A stretch of DNA of 64,000 nt from Pseudobutyrivibrio sp. 49 (GCF_900100545.1 NZ_FNDP01000012.1:1-64000); one strand, 5' to 3'. Positions 17,188 to 26,766 are shown, numbered from the stretch's first letter. The notes: generated from the sequence alone by a model not told the origin. Made by a program: numbers and translations.

Positions 17188-18336
17188 ATGGATAATGAAG
17201 TAATGGTTAATGAATCAAATGACGTAGAGAGTGAATACAATCCTGTAATATCAGTAATTATTCCTGTATACAACGCTGAGAAGTACGTAAAAAAATGTTT
17301 GGAAACTATTATAAACCAGTCATACTGGCATCTTGAAATCATCTGTGTTGATGATGGTTCTACTGATCATTCATTGGAGTTATTGGAGTTATTTGCCAAG
17401 AAGGATGACAGAATCAAAATTATTAAACAGAAGAACTCAGGGCCTGCTGCTGCCAGAAATGCTGCACTAAGAGAGGCTACTGGTGATTTCATTAGCTTTG
17501 TTGATGCAGATGATTATCTGGAATACAACGCATATGAGATTCTCATGAACAAGATAAAAGAAAATAATAGTTGGGATTTGGTTATTTTTGGTGGAAATGT
17601 TGTTGGCGAGCCTAATGATTACATTTCAGGAGTGTTAACTACACAGTACAGCGAGCATATTAATTGCAGACCAAGTGAAATAATCTTTAGAGAAAAGGCT
17701 GCCAAGCCATTCCTTTGGTTGCATTTAATCAAAAGAGAATTACTAACAAATCCTACAGAGTTGTTCTTTGATGAAACAATGAATTTGGGAGAGGATCAGA
17801 TATTCCAATTCGGTTACGTGCCACGTGCTAAAAATGTTCTTGTTATTGAGGACAAGTTATACAACTACAGAATTACTAAAAATGCATCATTAATGCAGTT
17901 GTATAGCCACAGACGTGTTAAGAAAACTGAAATGCACTTTGAAATCATTCGAAAAGTCGTAAGTGAGTGGAAGGACATGGGCTACTATGATTCAAACAAG
18001 GATGAGCTTTGGACATGGGCTGTTAGTTTCATTTATTGGACTATCATAGATTTCCCTGTAGAGTATAGAAAAAAATATGCTCAGGAATTTGTGGACCTTT
18101 TTGAAAAGGAAAATCACGAGGGTGCTTATATCATTCTTGAATATGAGATTGACCATTACGATGAGATGCGTGAATGGACTCTAAACGATTATTCAGAAGA
18201 AAAAGAGTTAGCCAGATTAATAAAAAAGATTGAGCATGATAATTATGAGGTTCAGGAGACTCTTAAATCAAGAGCATTTAAGATTGGAAGAATATTAACA
18301 CCTGAAAGCAAGCGCTTAGACTTGTCTGCTTTTTAA
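17188..18336 (+). CDS. Glycosyltransferase family 2
   Basis: This 382-residue GT-A enzyme carries SVIIPVYNAEKYVKKCLET, CVDDGSTDHSLELL and FVDADDYLEY, all standard GT2 motifs. It resembles its upstream neighbour in layout but differs in sequence, so the two probably add different residues. No membrane helix was seen. Confidence 0.88.
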   Translation: MDNEVMVNESNDVESEYNPVISVIIPVYNAEKYVKKCLETIINQSYWHLEIICVDDGSTDHSLELLELFAKKDDRIKIIKQKNSGPAAARNAALREATGDFISFVDADDYLEYNAYEILMNKIKENNSWDLVIFGGNVVGEPNDYISGVLTTQYSEHINCRPSEIIFREKAAKPFLWLHLIKRELLTNPTELFFDETMNLGEDQIFQFGYVPRAKNVLVIEDKLYNYRITKNASLMQLYSHRRVKKTEMHFEIIRKVVSEWKDMGYYDSNKDELWTWAVSFIYWTIIDFPVEYRKKYAQEFVDLFEKENHEGAYIILEYEIDHYDEMREWTLNDYSEEKELARLIKKIEHDNYEVQETLKSRAFKIGRILTPESKRLDLSAF

Positions 18337-18376
18337 TCGACACAGACGATACTAAGAAAAGAATGGAATGATATAA

Positions 18377-20620
18377 ATGGATAAATCAATTATTAATGTA
18401 AAAAGAATAGATTGTACTGGCTGTGGGGCGTGTAAGGTCGCATGTCCTGTGGATGCCATCAAACTAGAGTATGACAACGATGGATTTTTATATCCAGTAG
18501 TAACTGACGCCTGCATTAATTGTGGTAAGTGCGCAAAGGCATGTCAGGTTATACATCCAGTGGAGAAATATCCTACACCTAAGGCATACGCATTTATGGC
18601 TACACAGCAGATTAGAGAAGTAAGCTCCTCAGGTGGATTATTCTCATTATTAGCTACTTATGTCATTGGTCAGGGTGGTGCAGTTTTTGGTGCAGTATAT
18701 GGAGATGGATTTAAAAGCGTATACATGACAAAAGCTGAGACTATCGATGAGATTGCTCCAATGAGAGGTTCTAAGTATGTATTCTGTGAGACAAGAGATA
18801 CATATAAGGAGGCAAAGGAGTTACTTGAAGCAGGACGTCAGGTACTTTATACAGGAACTCCTTGTGAAATCGCTGGATTGAGAACATATCTTGGCAAAGA
18901 ATACGACAACTTATTATTAGTGGATTTTGTTTGCCACGCAGCAAATTCTGTTAAGGCTTATAAGGCATGGCTCAAGGAAATTACTGAAGGAAAAGAGCTT
19001 AAAAAGCTGGATTTCAGAGATAAGAATTTTTATAAGTGGTCAACGCCAGCTGTAGCATATTTTAAGGATGGAACAGTCAAGAAACAGCCATACAACGAAT
19101 GCTTCTGGTACAACGGATTCCTTGAGGGTGTTATCAATAGAGATAATTGTGCTCATTGTGAGTACGCTTGTGCAGAACGTGTTTCAGACATCACCATGGG
19201 TGATGCATGGCAGGTTTCACGCATAAATAAAGATTATAGTGATGGTATAGGAACCTCTTTAGTTCTGGTAAATTCTGAAAAGGGTGAAGAGATATTCAAT
19301 AAGATTCAGACAGAGTTAAAGAATATTATCACATTATGCGAAGAGATTCCATTGGAGGAAATCAGAAAGTATAACGGAAATATCAATTTCCCTCAGAAGC
19401 AGAGCCCAGCAAGAAAGTTCTTCTTCTCTCACTTAGATTCCATGGGTTATCACAATGCGTTATGGTATGGCAGAGGAAGAAGATGGGATTTCGGTCTTGT
19501 AGGCTGGTGGTTTGCATCAAATTACGGAAGTGCTCTCACATATTTTGCACTTGCAAAGGTGTTAGAGAAGATGGGCAAGGCTTCTATCTTTATTCCTATT
19601 CCAAAGCTGGATGGAACACCTTGGGATGATGATACAAAGAATGTTGAAGCCTTTATCGGAAAGCATTTTCGTATTGCTAAAAAGAGAGACAAAGAGCATA
19701 TGCATGAAATGAATCATTTTTGTGATGCCTTCATGCTTGGCTCAGACCAGATGTGGAGAGAGTCTACAACAAAGCTTGTAGGACATACATTCTTCCTTGA
19801 TTTCGTAGCTCAGGGAAAAAAGAAGATTGCATGTGCACCTTCATTTGGCGCTGGCAAATATTCAAAGGATGCCAACCTGAGAATGGAAGCATCTGTTTTG
19901 CTTGATAGCTTTGATGCTGTAAGTGTCAGAGAAACAAGTGGTGTAGATATTTGCAAAGAAGTGTTTGGCGTAGAGGCTCAGCAGATAATCGACCCAATTT
20001 TCTGGGTAGATACAGATGTATATGACGAAATTGCAGAGCAGTCAACAGTGAATGATCTTCCAGAGAAGTACCTGTTTTGCTATGTGCTTGATCCAAATGA
20101 CGAGAAGGTTAAGATTGCAGAAAGAATTGCAGCAGAGCGTAATCTTGAGGTTATTACAATTCTTGGAATGCGCGAAGCTAAGTATACTCGTGATAAGTGG
20201 ACTGTTGGAAGAATTATTGATAATGCTTCAGTGGAAGACTTCGTAAATGCGATTCGTAAATGCGAATATATGTTTACAGATTCACACCATGGTGTTTGCC
20301 TTGCAATCAAATACAATAAAAATTACGTTGCCATTGGAAATGTGGCAAGGGGCTTAGACCGATTTACCACTGTAGGTGGATTGTTAGGATTAAATGAAAG
20401 AATTATTTCTCTTCCAAATCAGGGAGAGGATGATGTAGTTGCACTTGCAGATATTGATTACGCACCTGTTAACGAAAAACTTTCATATGAGATTAACCGT
20501 GGAATAACATGGATGGACGAAGCTATAAAGCGACCAGTAAAACCAGAGACACCAATGTATTCAATGCTTCGACGTATAGTGTCTTTAGAGAAAGAAGTAG
20601 CGGCATTAAAAAACAGATAG
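18377..20620 (+). CDS. Ferredoxin-FrhB / polysaccharide pyruvyltransferase fusion
   Basis: The 747-residue protein has three parts. The first is a double [4Fe-4S] ferredoxin domain with Cys 13, 16, 19, 23 and 46, 49, 52, 56. The second is a coenzyme F420 hydrogenase/dehydrogenase beta-subunit (FrhB) domain up to about 340, with further Cys in DNCAHCEYACAERVSDITMGD. The third is a polysaccharide pyruvyltransferase domain from about 365, containing NYGSALTYFALAKVL and MLGSDQMWR. Such proteins occur in exopolysaccharide clusters of gut Firmicutes and Bacteroidetes. The C-terminal part should place a ketal pyruvate on a sugar. Why a redox module is attached is unclear. Confidence 0.85.
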   Translation: MDKSIINVKRIDCTGCGACKVACPVDAIKLEYDNDGFLYPVVTDACINCGKCAKACQVIHPVEKYPTPKAYAFMATQQIREVSSSGGLFSLLATYVIGQGGAVFGAVYGDGFKSVYMTKAETIDEIAPMRGSKYVFCETRDTYKEAKELLEAGRQVLYTGTPCEIAGLRTYLGKEYDNLLLVDFVCHAANSVKAYKAWLKEITEGKELKKLDFRDKNFYKWSTPAVAYFKDGTVKKQPYNECFWYNGFLEGVINRDNCAHCEYACAERVSDITMGDAWQVSRINKDYSDGIGTSLVLVNSEKGEEIFNKIQTELKNIITLCEEIPLEEIRKYNGNINFPQKQSPARKFFFSHLDSMGYHNALWYGRGRRWDFGLVGWWFASNYGSALTYFALAKVLEKMGKASIFIPIPKLDGTPWDDDTKNVEAFIGKHFRIAKKRDKEHMHEMNHFCDAFMLGSDQMWRESTTKLVGHTFFLDFVAQGKKKIACAPSFGAGKYSKDANLRMEASVLLDSFDAVSVRETSGVDICKEVFGVEAQQIIDPIFWVDTDVYDEIAEQSTVNDLPEKYLFCYVLDPNDEKVKIAERIAAERNLEVITILGMREAKYTRDKWTVGRIIDNASVEDFVNAIRKCEYMFTDSHHGVCLAIKYNKNYVAIGNVARGLDRFTTVGGLLGLNERIISLPNQGEDDVVALADIDYAPVNEKLSYEINRGITWMDEAIKRPVKPETPMYSMLRRIVSLEKEVAALKNR

Positions 20621-20632
20621 GAGTGTAAGACA

Positions 20633-21745
20633 ATGTACGATTATTTGATTGTAGGCTCAGGTCTTTTTGGAGCTGTATTTGCAAGACAGGCAACAGACGC
20701 AGGTAAGAAGGTTCTCGTTATTGATAAGAGACCTAATATAGCAGGTAATGTTTATACAGAGAAGATTGAGGGGATTCATGTGCACAAATATGGTGCACAT
20801 ATCTTCCACACAAACATGAAGCATGTTTGGGATTATGTTACTAAGTTTGCTACCTTCAATCGTTTCACTAATTCCCCTGTAGCAAACTATAAGGGAGAGC
20901 TTTATTCTCTTCCATTCAACATGTATACCTTCAACAAAATGTGGGGCGTGGTTACTCCTGAGGAGGCTGCAGCCAAGATTGAGGAGCAGAAAAAAGAGGC
21001 AGGAATCACAGAACCTAAAAATCTCGAGGAACAGGCTATTTCACTTGTAGGAACAGATATCTATGAGAAGCTTATCAAGGGATACACACAGAAACAGTGG
21101 GGACGTCCTTGCACAGAACTCCCAGCATTTATTATAAAGAGACTTCCTGTGAGACTTACTTTTGACAATAACTATTTCAACGCTCTTTATCAGGGAATTC
21201 CAGTAGGTGGATATACAAAGATGGTTGAGAACATGCTTGATGGTATTGAGGTTCGTCTCAATACAGATTACTTTGAGAACAAGGCAGAGCTCGATGCACT
21301 TGCAAAGAAGGTAGTCTACACAGGTCCTATTGATGCATATTATGATTTCAAGCTTGGTACACTTGAGTATCGTTCAGTCAGATTTGAAAATGAGACACTT
21401 GATAAGCCAAACTTCCAGGGTAATGCAGCAGTCAACTACACTGATGCAGAGACTCCATGGACAAGAATCATCGAGCACAAGTGGTTTGAGTTTGGAAAAG
21501 ATGATGAAGGTAATGATATTCCTAAGACCATCATCAGCCGTGAATACAGCTCAGAATGGAAGCCAGGTGACGAGCCATACTATCCAGTTAATGATGAAAA
21601 GAATGGCAAATTATACCAGCAGTACAAAGAGCTTGCAGACAAGGAAGAAAAGGTTCTCTTTGGTGGTCGTTTAGGAGAGTATAAATACTACGATATGGAT
21701 GCTGTAATCGATTCAGCATTAAAGTTCGCAGATAAAGAATTATAA
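20633..21745 (+). CDS. glf: UDP-galactopyranose mutase
   Basis: This 370-residue flavoenzyme interconverts UDP-galactopyranose and UDP-galactofuranose. The FAD-binding GSGLFGAVFARQ (about 8-19), the following KRPNIAGNVYTE and KYGAHIFHTN, and the later KQWGRPCTELP segment are all typical of Glf. The length fits. It implies that the polymer made here contains galactofuranose. The next gene starts at the same base at which this one ends (TAATG overlap). Confidence 0.95.
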   Translation: MYDYLIVGSGLFGAVFARQATDAGKKVLVIDKRPNIAGNVYTEKIEGIHVHKYGAHIFHTNMKHVWDYVTKFATFNRFTNSPVANYKGELYSLPFNMYTFNKMWGVVTPEEAAAKIEEQKKEAGITEPKNLEEQAISLVGTDIYEKLIKGYTQKQWGRPCTELPAFIIKRLPVRLTFDNNYFNALYQGIPVGGYTKMVENMLDGIEVRLNTDYFENKAELDALAKKVVYTGPIDAYYDFKLGTLEYRSVRFENETLDKPNFQGNAAVNYTDAETPWTRIIEHKWFEFGKDDEGNDIPKTIISREYSSEWKPGDEPYYPVNDEKNGKLYQQYKELADKEEKVLFGGRLGEYKYYDMDAVIDSALKFADKEL

Positions 21746-23865
21746 TGAGACTTAAAATATATAATGCATTAGTCAATAAACATATTGGTATCAAAAATCG
21801 ATATCATGCCTTCCATGACAACTCGACTGGACTGGTTAAATTGTTGTCTTACTTTTATCTCCTTTGGCTAAATTTTGCATATTACTTTTTATTTATGCAT
21901 TTCCTTGGGAAAGATGATAAGACCAAGACCTATGAGTACAAAAATGTGGAATATAAGACTTCTGAGATGGGACATTTCAAGAAGGAATTTCCATATATAA
22001 CCGTCGAAAGTTTTGTGGAAAAGCTTTCAGGGTATGATGTGATTTCCTTTGATATTTTTGACACTTTGATATTCAGACCTTTTTCTGAACCAGCAGATTT
22101 GTTTTATTTGATTGGCTGCAGATTAGATTTCCTCAACTTCAAAGATCTTAGAGCGCGTGCTGAATATGAGGCAAGGATAATCAGAGCAGATAAACTGAAA
22201 AAGCAAAAGAAGTACGTTGATTATGAGATTGATATAAATGACATCTGGAATCGTATGTACGATATTACTGGTTTGGATGCAGCTAGAGGAAAGGCCATCG
22301 AAGAAGAGCTGGAATATGATCTTTGCTACGCTAATCCATTTATGCTTAAAGTTTTTAAGCGCCTTCAAGAAATGGGAAAGCGAATCGTTATTACTTCGGA
22401 TATGTATTTGACCAAGGATTTCCTTATCAAGATGCTTGAGAAAAATGGTTATTCCGGATACGAGAATATTTTCATTTCCAACGAATATCATAAGAGCAAA
22501 AGTGACGGACGTCTTTATGAAGTGGTTAAGAAAAAGATGGGCGAGGATTTGTCTTATATCCATGTGGGCGATAACACTCACAGTGATATAAAGATGGCCC
22601 AGAAGAGTGGCTTCAAAACTCTGTATTATCCAAATGTAAACAGATCGACCTTACTATACAGGACCTTTGATATGTCACCTATTATAGGCGGAGCTTACAG
22701 AGGTATTGTAAATAATCGCATCTATTCTGCGACGGATGAAAAGGCCGCTTCTATGGAGTACGAATACGGATATATTTATGGTGGACTTTTTGCCATGGGC
22801 TATTGCTCTCATATTCATGAATATGCAAAGCTTTACAACATCGACAAGCTTCTTTTTTTATCACGTGATGGAGATACCTTAATGCAGGTATACGAAATGA
22901 TGTATCCAGAAGAAAAGAAAGCAGGGAAGTTGGAGTATGCTTATTGGTCAAGAAAAGCAGCCACTATCCTTACTTTTGATTTGGATAAAAATGATTATTT
23001 CCGTCGATTCCTTTACCACAAGGTAAATCAGGATTATAAGCTTTCTGAAATATTATCTTCCATGGAATTGGATTCTTTGGCTGATAAAATTGAAGGCTAT
23101 ACCATCGGTAATAGAAAAGTAGACCTGATTGGCAAAGAAGGAAGAAAGATTAAACTTCACCTTGATGATGAGCTTACAGTTAAAAATGTGGAAGTTGTAA
23201 GAGTATTCCTTGAAGAGAATGCCAACAGAATCATTGCTCTTTATCAGCAAAGAGACAAGGCTGCAAGAAGATACTATGAGAAGATGCTTTCTGGCTCACA
23301 AAGGGCACTTCTTGTGGATATAGGCTGGGCAGGCAGTGGTGCCATAGCTATTCGCCGTTTGTGCCGCGAAAAGTGGGATATTCCTTGCGACATCGTAGGC
23401 ATGATTGCGGGTACCAACACGGTTCATAATGCTGAACCTTATCAGACAGAAACCTTCCTTCAAACAGGCGTAATGAACGCTTATCTATATTCTCAGAGCT
23501 TTAATCGTGACCTGTTGAAAAAGCATGATCCGTCAAAGGAGTATAACGTTTTCTGGGAATTAATTCTTGGCTCTCCTACAAAGCAATTTAAGGGCTTTAA
23601 ATTGTTGGAGAATGGTTCGATAGGTTATGATTTTGGAGATTACGATGATAATCTTGATGGCATAAAAGAAACCCAACAGGGAATCTTTGATTTTTGTAAA
23701 GACTACCTTGCCTCCTTTGGTTCACCAGAGAATGGTCTATATAAACAGCTGTATAGAATCAGCGGTAGAGATGCATATTCACCATTAATTGCTGCATCTG
23801 GAAACAAAGAAGTATATCTTAAAACTATACGAGATAAATTTAAATTGGAACCAAATGTCGTATAA
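21745..23865 (+). CDS. HAD-superfamily protein, COG5610-like, polysaccharide cluster
   Basis: The 706-residue protein has an N-terminal hydrophobic patch (about 35-52) and then a HAD domain. Motif I is ISFDIFDTLIFRPF, motif II is RIVITSDMYLTKDFL, and motif IV is YIHVGDNTHSDIKMA. The region from about 330 contains LLFLSRDGD, YWSRKAATIL and LLVDIGWAGSGAIA, shared with the shorter protein at 11238-12572. HAD domains mostly hydrolyse phosphate esters, so a sugar phosphate or phosphorylated polymer is a possible substrate. It is the last gene before a strong terminator. Confidence 0.8.
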   Translation: MRLKIYNALVNKHIGIKNRYHAFHDNSTGLVKLLSYFYLLWLNFAYYFLFMHFLGKDDKTKTYEYKNVEYKTSEMGHFKKEFPYITVESFVEKLSGYDVISFDIFDTLIFRPFSEPADLFYLIGCRLDFLNFKDLRARAEYEARIIRADKLKKQKKYVDYEIDINDIWNRMYDITGLDAARGKAIEEELEYDLCYANPFMLKVFKRLQEMGKRIVITSDMYLTKDFLIKMLEKNGYSGYENIFISNEYHKSKSDGRLYEVVKKKMGEDLSYIHVGDNTHSDIKMAQKSGFKTLYYPNVNRSTLLYRTFDMSPIIGGAYRGIVNNRIYSATDEKAASMEYEYGYIYGGLFAMGYCSHIHEYAKLYNIDKLLFLSRDGDTLMQVYEMMYPEEKKAGKLEYAYWSRKAATILTFDLDKNDYFRRFLYHKVNQDYKLSEILSSMELDSLADKIEGYTIGNRKVDLIGKEGRKIKLHLDDELTVKNVEVVRVFLEENANRIIALYQQRDKAARRYYEKMLSGSQRALLVDIGWAGSGAIAIRRLCREKWDIPCDIVGMIAGTNTVHNAEPYQTETFLQTGVMNAYLYSQSFNRDLLKKHDPSKEYNVFWELILGSPTKQFKGFKLLENGSIGYDFGDYDDNLDGIKETQQGIFDFCKDYLASFGSPENGLYKQLYRISGRDAYSPLIAASGNKEVYLKTIRDKFKLEPNVV

Positions 23866-23874
23866 AAATTTATC

Positions 23875-23910
23875 AACACCGTGTGTCAAATCGGACACAT
23901 GGTGTTTTTT
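23875..23910 (+). terminator. Terminator of the polysaccharide cluster
   Basis: AACACCGTGTGTC pairs with GACACATGGTGTT around a six-base loop, followed by T residues. Confidence 0.93.
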
Positions 23911-24000
23911 ATATAAATGATACTAAATCGGTAGGAAAGCAACAGAAAATTTTCGTTTCTGAAAGTTCTGTTAAATATTTATTAATAGAAGGTTAATCTT

Positions 24001-24009
24001 TGGTATAAC
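24001..24009 (+). promoter_or_regulatory. Extended -10 of the GH43-like gene
   Basis: TG-G-TATAAC, an extended -10 form, lies about 90 bases upstream of the start codon. A weak TTAATA lies 16 bases further upstream. Confidence 0.45.
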
Positions 24010-24100
24010 TACTGTGAACTTCCGTTTTTAAGCTATTTCACATGCTATTCTTTGTAAAAGAACTATTATTTATCCCCCTGTAGTTTGGGAGGAACAGGTT

Positions 24101-25102
24101 ATGTGGAATAAGCTATTTAAAAAGAAAAATTTACGCTCATTATTAGGCGGTACTCTCATTGCAAGTATTATTATTTTTAGTGCGGTGGGAGCCATTAAAA
24201 GCTATCTTGATTCATCCTATTTACTTAGTATCAAGGAAGATGCTGTGCCTTTGGCAATGCAGGGAATTTACAAGTATTGTCCAACCAGCATAAACGGACA
24301 GGTACTGTATTGTTCTAATCAGGCGACGCCCGGAGAGGTAAAGGATGGCATATGCTTTAATGAAACTAAAGTCATGTCTACCACGGCAGGTTCGTGGGAT
24401 TCTGTGCAGGTATGCGATCCCTCTGTTGTAGAAGGTAACTTTATTTATATGGGAAAACCGTATAAGTATTTGATGGCATATTTAGGCTGTGCCACATATG
24501 ATTGCACCGCTAATGAAATTGGCTTTGCAGTATCAAATAATCTGGCAAGCTGGCGTAAAACTGGACGTGTAGTAGAAGCTATCAGAGATGGACACTGGGG
24601 CGTAGGTCAGCCATCGTTGATAAACTATAACGGTATAATTTATCTGTTCTATACCAGCGGAACTGTATCCCAGACCACAACCTTTGTAGAACAACTAGAC
24701 TGCACTGATTTAGGAAATGTACAGCATCTTGGAAAGAAACAGATTACATGCAGCTATGACTTTATAAGCAACGCTGATTTTGCCTTTACAGATGATGCAT
24801 TATATATGACCTGTGACACACATCCTTTCCCTGGTGGAGCTTTGAACTTTATATCTGGAACACAATCAGTTTATATGGCGCCATGGAATGGAACCTTCGA
24901 ATCACTAGATAGCTTGGCATGGGATAGAATAGCATTGATTGGAGCAGAGACTACCGGTCATGGACGTAATCACAATGGCTGCTTCTCTAGAGATGGTTCG
25001 GGAAGACTGGCAGCAAGGGTATTATATGTATCAACAGCAGATGAGATAGGAACCTGGAGCCAAAATCTGTTTACTTACAGATTTACGGCGGTGGCCTTTT
25101 AA
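24101..25102 (+). CDS. Membrane-anchored GH43/GH32-like beta-propeller protein
   Basis: The 333-residue product has a basic N-terminus and one membrane helix at about 15-33, then an extracellular domain. Repeated blade-like segments, including QVCDPSVVEGNF, YLMAYLGCATYD, AVSNNLASWRKTGRVVE and HWGVGQPSLINYNGIIYLFYTSG, resemble five-bladed propeller glycosidases of the GH43/GH32/GH62 group. The first Asp (in CDPS) could be the catalytic base; the acid residue cannot be identified with confidence. Several Cys residues may form disulfides. A role in plant or host glycan binding or cleavage is inferred. It is monocistronic. Confidence 0.65.
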   Translation: MWNKLFKKKNLRSLLGGTLIASIIIFSAVGAIKSYLDSSYLLSIKEDAVPLAMQGIYKYCPTSINGQVLYCSNQATPGEVKDGICFNETKVMSTTAGSWDSVQVCDPSVVEGNFIYMGKPYKYLMAYLGCATYDCTANEIGFAVSNNLASWRKTGRVVEAIRDGHWGVGQPSLINYNGIIYLFYTSGTVSQTTTFVEQLDCTDLGNVQHLGKKQITCSYDFISNADFAFTDDALYMTCDTHPFPGGALNFISGTQSVYMAPWNGTFESLDSLAWDRIALIGAETTGHGRNHNGCFSRDGSGRLAARVLYVSTADEIGTWSQNLFTYRFTAVAF

Positions 25103-25107
25103 ATGGC

Positions 25108-25125
25108 TTGTTAAGAATTTAACGT
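25108..25125 (+). promoter_or_regulatory. Rex-like operator 1
   Basis: TTGTTAAGAATTTAACGT matches the Rex consensus TTGTTAA-N4-TTAACAA at 12 of 14 fixed positions. It lies 6 bases after the upstream gene's stop and before its terminator, about 200 bases from the promoter, so its role is less certain than that of the third site. Confidence 0.4.
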
Positions 25126-25151
25126 AAATTTTCATACGTATAGACACAATT

Positions 25152-25187
25152 TGGAAACCGTAGATATATACTGCGGTTTCCATTTTT
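25152..25187 (+). terminator. Terminator of the GH43-like gene
   Basis: TGGAAACCGTAG pairs with CTGCGGTTTCCA (one G-U) around ATATATA, followed by TTTTT. Confidence 0.92.
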
Positions 25188-25205
25188 GCGTAAAATCAAG
25201 GTTTT

Positions 25206-25223
25206 TTGATAATTATTTAACGA
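25206..25223 (+). promoter_or_regulatory. Rex-like operator 2
   Basis: TTGATAATTATTTAACGA matches the Rex consensus at 12 of 14 fixed positions. It lies 82 bases upstream of the -35 hexamer. Confidence 0.45.
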
Positions 25224-25304
25224 GCGGAGTGTGAGAATTGAACGAATAGAATTGATATATTCTGAAAATAACTTATTCTGTGATTATTCTGTGAAAATTT
25301 TTAT

Positions 25305-25333
25305 TTGAAAATGTGTCTCACATATGATAAGAT
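25305..25333 (+). promoter_or_regulatory. Promoter of the thl-hbd-bcd-etfBA operon
   Basis: TTGAAA (25305-25310) and TAAGAT (25328-25333) are separated by exactly 17 bases, a good sigma-A match and the best promoter in this gap. The codon use of the operon also suggests strong expression. Confidence 0.75.
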
Positions 25334-25377
25334 TTTACCATCGACGGCGTATTGAGGTTTATTTTTTTTGTCCGAGC

Positions 25378-25395
25378 TCGTTAAAAAATTAACAG
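25378..25395 (+). promoter_or_regulatory. Rex-like operator 3
   Basis: TCGTTAAAAAATTAACAG has the perfect dyad GTTAA-AAAA-TTAAC and matches TTGTTAA-N4-TTAACAA at 12 of 14 fixed positions. It sits about 45 bases downstream of the -10, where a bound repressor could block elongation. Rex is an NADH-sensing repressor known to control butyrate genes in clostridia. Confidence 0.6.
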
Positions 25396-25522
25396 TTTGA
25401 GCAGTGCTAAATTGTACAAAATGCACAAGCTGGTAATAAAAGGAGCTGAGATATTTAAAAGTAATGCCCGCAATCGACCGAAAACAAACAAAAAGTATTT
25501 CTTAAAAAGGAGAAAGAAAAAC

Positions 25523-26725
25523 ATGGAAAAAAAAGTAGTTATTGCTAGCGCATGTAGAACAGCCATTGGTACAATGGGCGGATCACTTAGCAACACTCCA
25601 GCAGCAGACTTAGGTGCTATCGTAATTAAGGAAGCAGTTAAGAGAGCTGGTATCAAGCCAGAGGACGTAGATCACGTATACATGGGTTGCGTTATCCAGG
25701 CAGGTCTTGGACAGAACGTTGCTCGTCAGGCTACATTAAAGGCTGGTCTTCCAAATGAAGTAACAGCAGTTACAACAAACGTTGTTTGTGGTTCTGGTCT
25801 TAACTGTGTTAACCAGGCAGCACAGATGATTATTGCAGGTGATGCAGACGTAGTAGTAGCAGGTGGTATGGAGAACATGTCATTAGCTCCATTCGCACTT
25901 CCAAATGGTCGTTATGGTTATAGAATGACATGGCCATCAAACAGCCAGGGTGCTTTAGTAGATACAATGGTAAAGGATGCTCTTTGGGATGCATACAATG
26001 ATTACCATATGATTAAGACAGCTGATAACGTAGCTGAGCAGTGGAAGCTTACAAGAGAAGAGCTTGATGAGTTCGCTGTTAACTCTCAGAACAAGGCTTG
26101 CGCAGCTATCGAAGCTGGTGCATTCAAGGATGAGATTGTTCCTGTAGAAATCAAGAAGAAGAAGGAAACAATCGTATTCGATACAGACGAAGGCCCAAGA
26201 CCTGGTACAACAATCGAAGGTCTTGCTAAGCTTAAGGCTCTTTATCCAGACGGAGTTGTTACAGCTGGTAATGCTTCAGGTATCAACGATGGTGCAGCTG
26301 CACTCGTAGTTATGTCTGAGGAGAAGGCTAAGGAGCTTGGTGTTAAGCCACTCGTTACATTCGTAGCTGGTGCTCTTGGCGGATGCGCTCCAGAGATCAT
26401 GGGTGTTGGTCCTGTTCCAGCAACAAAGAAGGCTCTTGCTAAGGCTGGTCTTACAATCAATGATCTTGATGTATATGAGGCTAACGAGGCATTTGCAGCA
26501 CAGTCTGTAGCAGTTGGTAAGGAGCTTGGCTTCGATCTTAACAAGCTCAATCCAAACGGTGGTGCTATCGCTCTTGGACATCCAGTTGGAGCTTCAGGTG
26601 CTCGTATCCTTGTAACTCTTATTTACGATATGATTCACAACCCAGAGTACAAGAAGGGTCTTGCTACTCTTTGCATCGGTGGTGGTATGGGATGTGCTAC
26701 TATTATCGAGAAGTATGAAGGTTAA
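25523..26725 (+). CDS. thl: Acetyl-CoA acetyltransferase (thiolase)
   Basis: This 400-residue thiolase condenses two acetyl-CoA to acetoacetyl-CoA, the entry to butyrate formation. The nucleophile is C89 in [11 protein letters not shown]. The second catalytic centre is H353 in [15 protein letters not shown], with C384 in CIGGGMGC. The start is ATG 25523 because GGAG lies 11-14 bases upstream; the frame extends 42 codons further back without a ribosome binding site. It is the first gene of a five-gene operon and uses the favoured codons of highly expressed genes. Confidence 0.96.
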   Translation: MEKKVVIASACRTAIGTMGGSLSNTPAADLGAIVIKEAVKRAGIKPEDVDHVYMGCVIQAGLGQNVARQATLKAGLPNEVTAVTTNVVCGSGLNCVNQAAQMIIAGDADVVVAGGMENMSLAPFALPNGRYGYRMTWPSNSQGALVDTMVKDALWDAYNDYHMIKTADNVAEQWKLTREELDEFAVNSQNKACAAIEAGAFKDEIVPVEIKKKKETIVFDTDEGPRPGTTIEGLAKLKALYPDGVVTAGNASGINDGAAALVVMSEEKAKELGVKPLVTFVAGALGGCAPEIMGVGPVPATKKALAKAGLTINDLDVYEANEAFAAQSVAVGKELGFDLNKLNPNGGAIALGHPVGASGARILVTLIYDMIHNPEYKKGLATLCIGGGMGCATIIEKYEG

Positions 26726-26766
26726 TTTAGAAAGTATTTAATTTTAAATATACGGAGGACATTAAA

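Larger units (their letters stand above)
25103..25522 (+). promoter_or_regulatory. Regulatory region of the butyrate operon (420 bases)
   Basis: This region contains, in order, a Rex-like palindrome (25108), the GH43-gene terminator (25152), a second Rex-like palindrome (25206), a sigma-A-type promoter (25305-25333), a third Rex-like palindrome (25378) and an untranslated leader of about 180 nt. No coding frame in it looks real. Confidence 0.7.

Noticed and set aside
22123-22581. 152-codon minus-strand frame inside the HAD gene
   Set aside because: A shadow frame with no ribosome binding site, overlapping clearly conserved HAD motifs on the plus strand.
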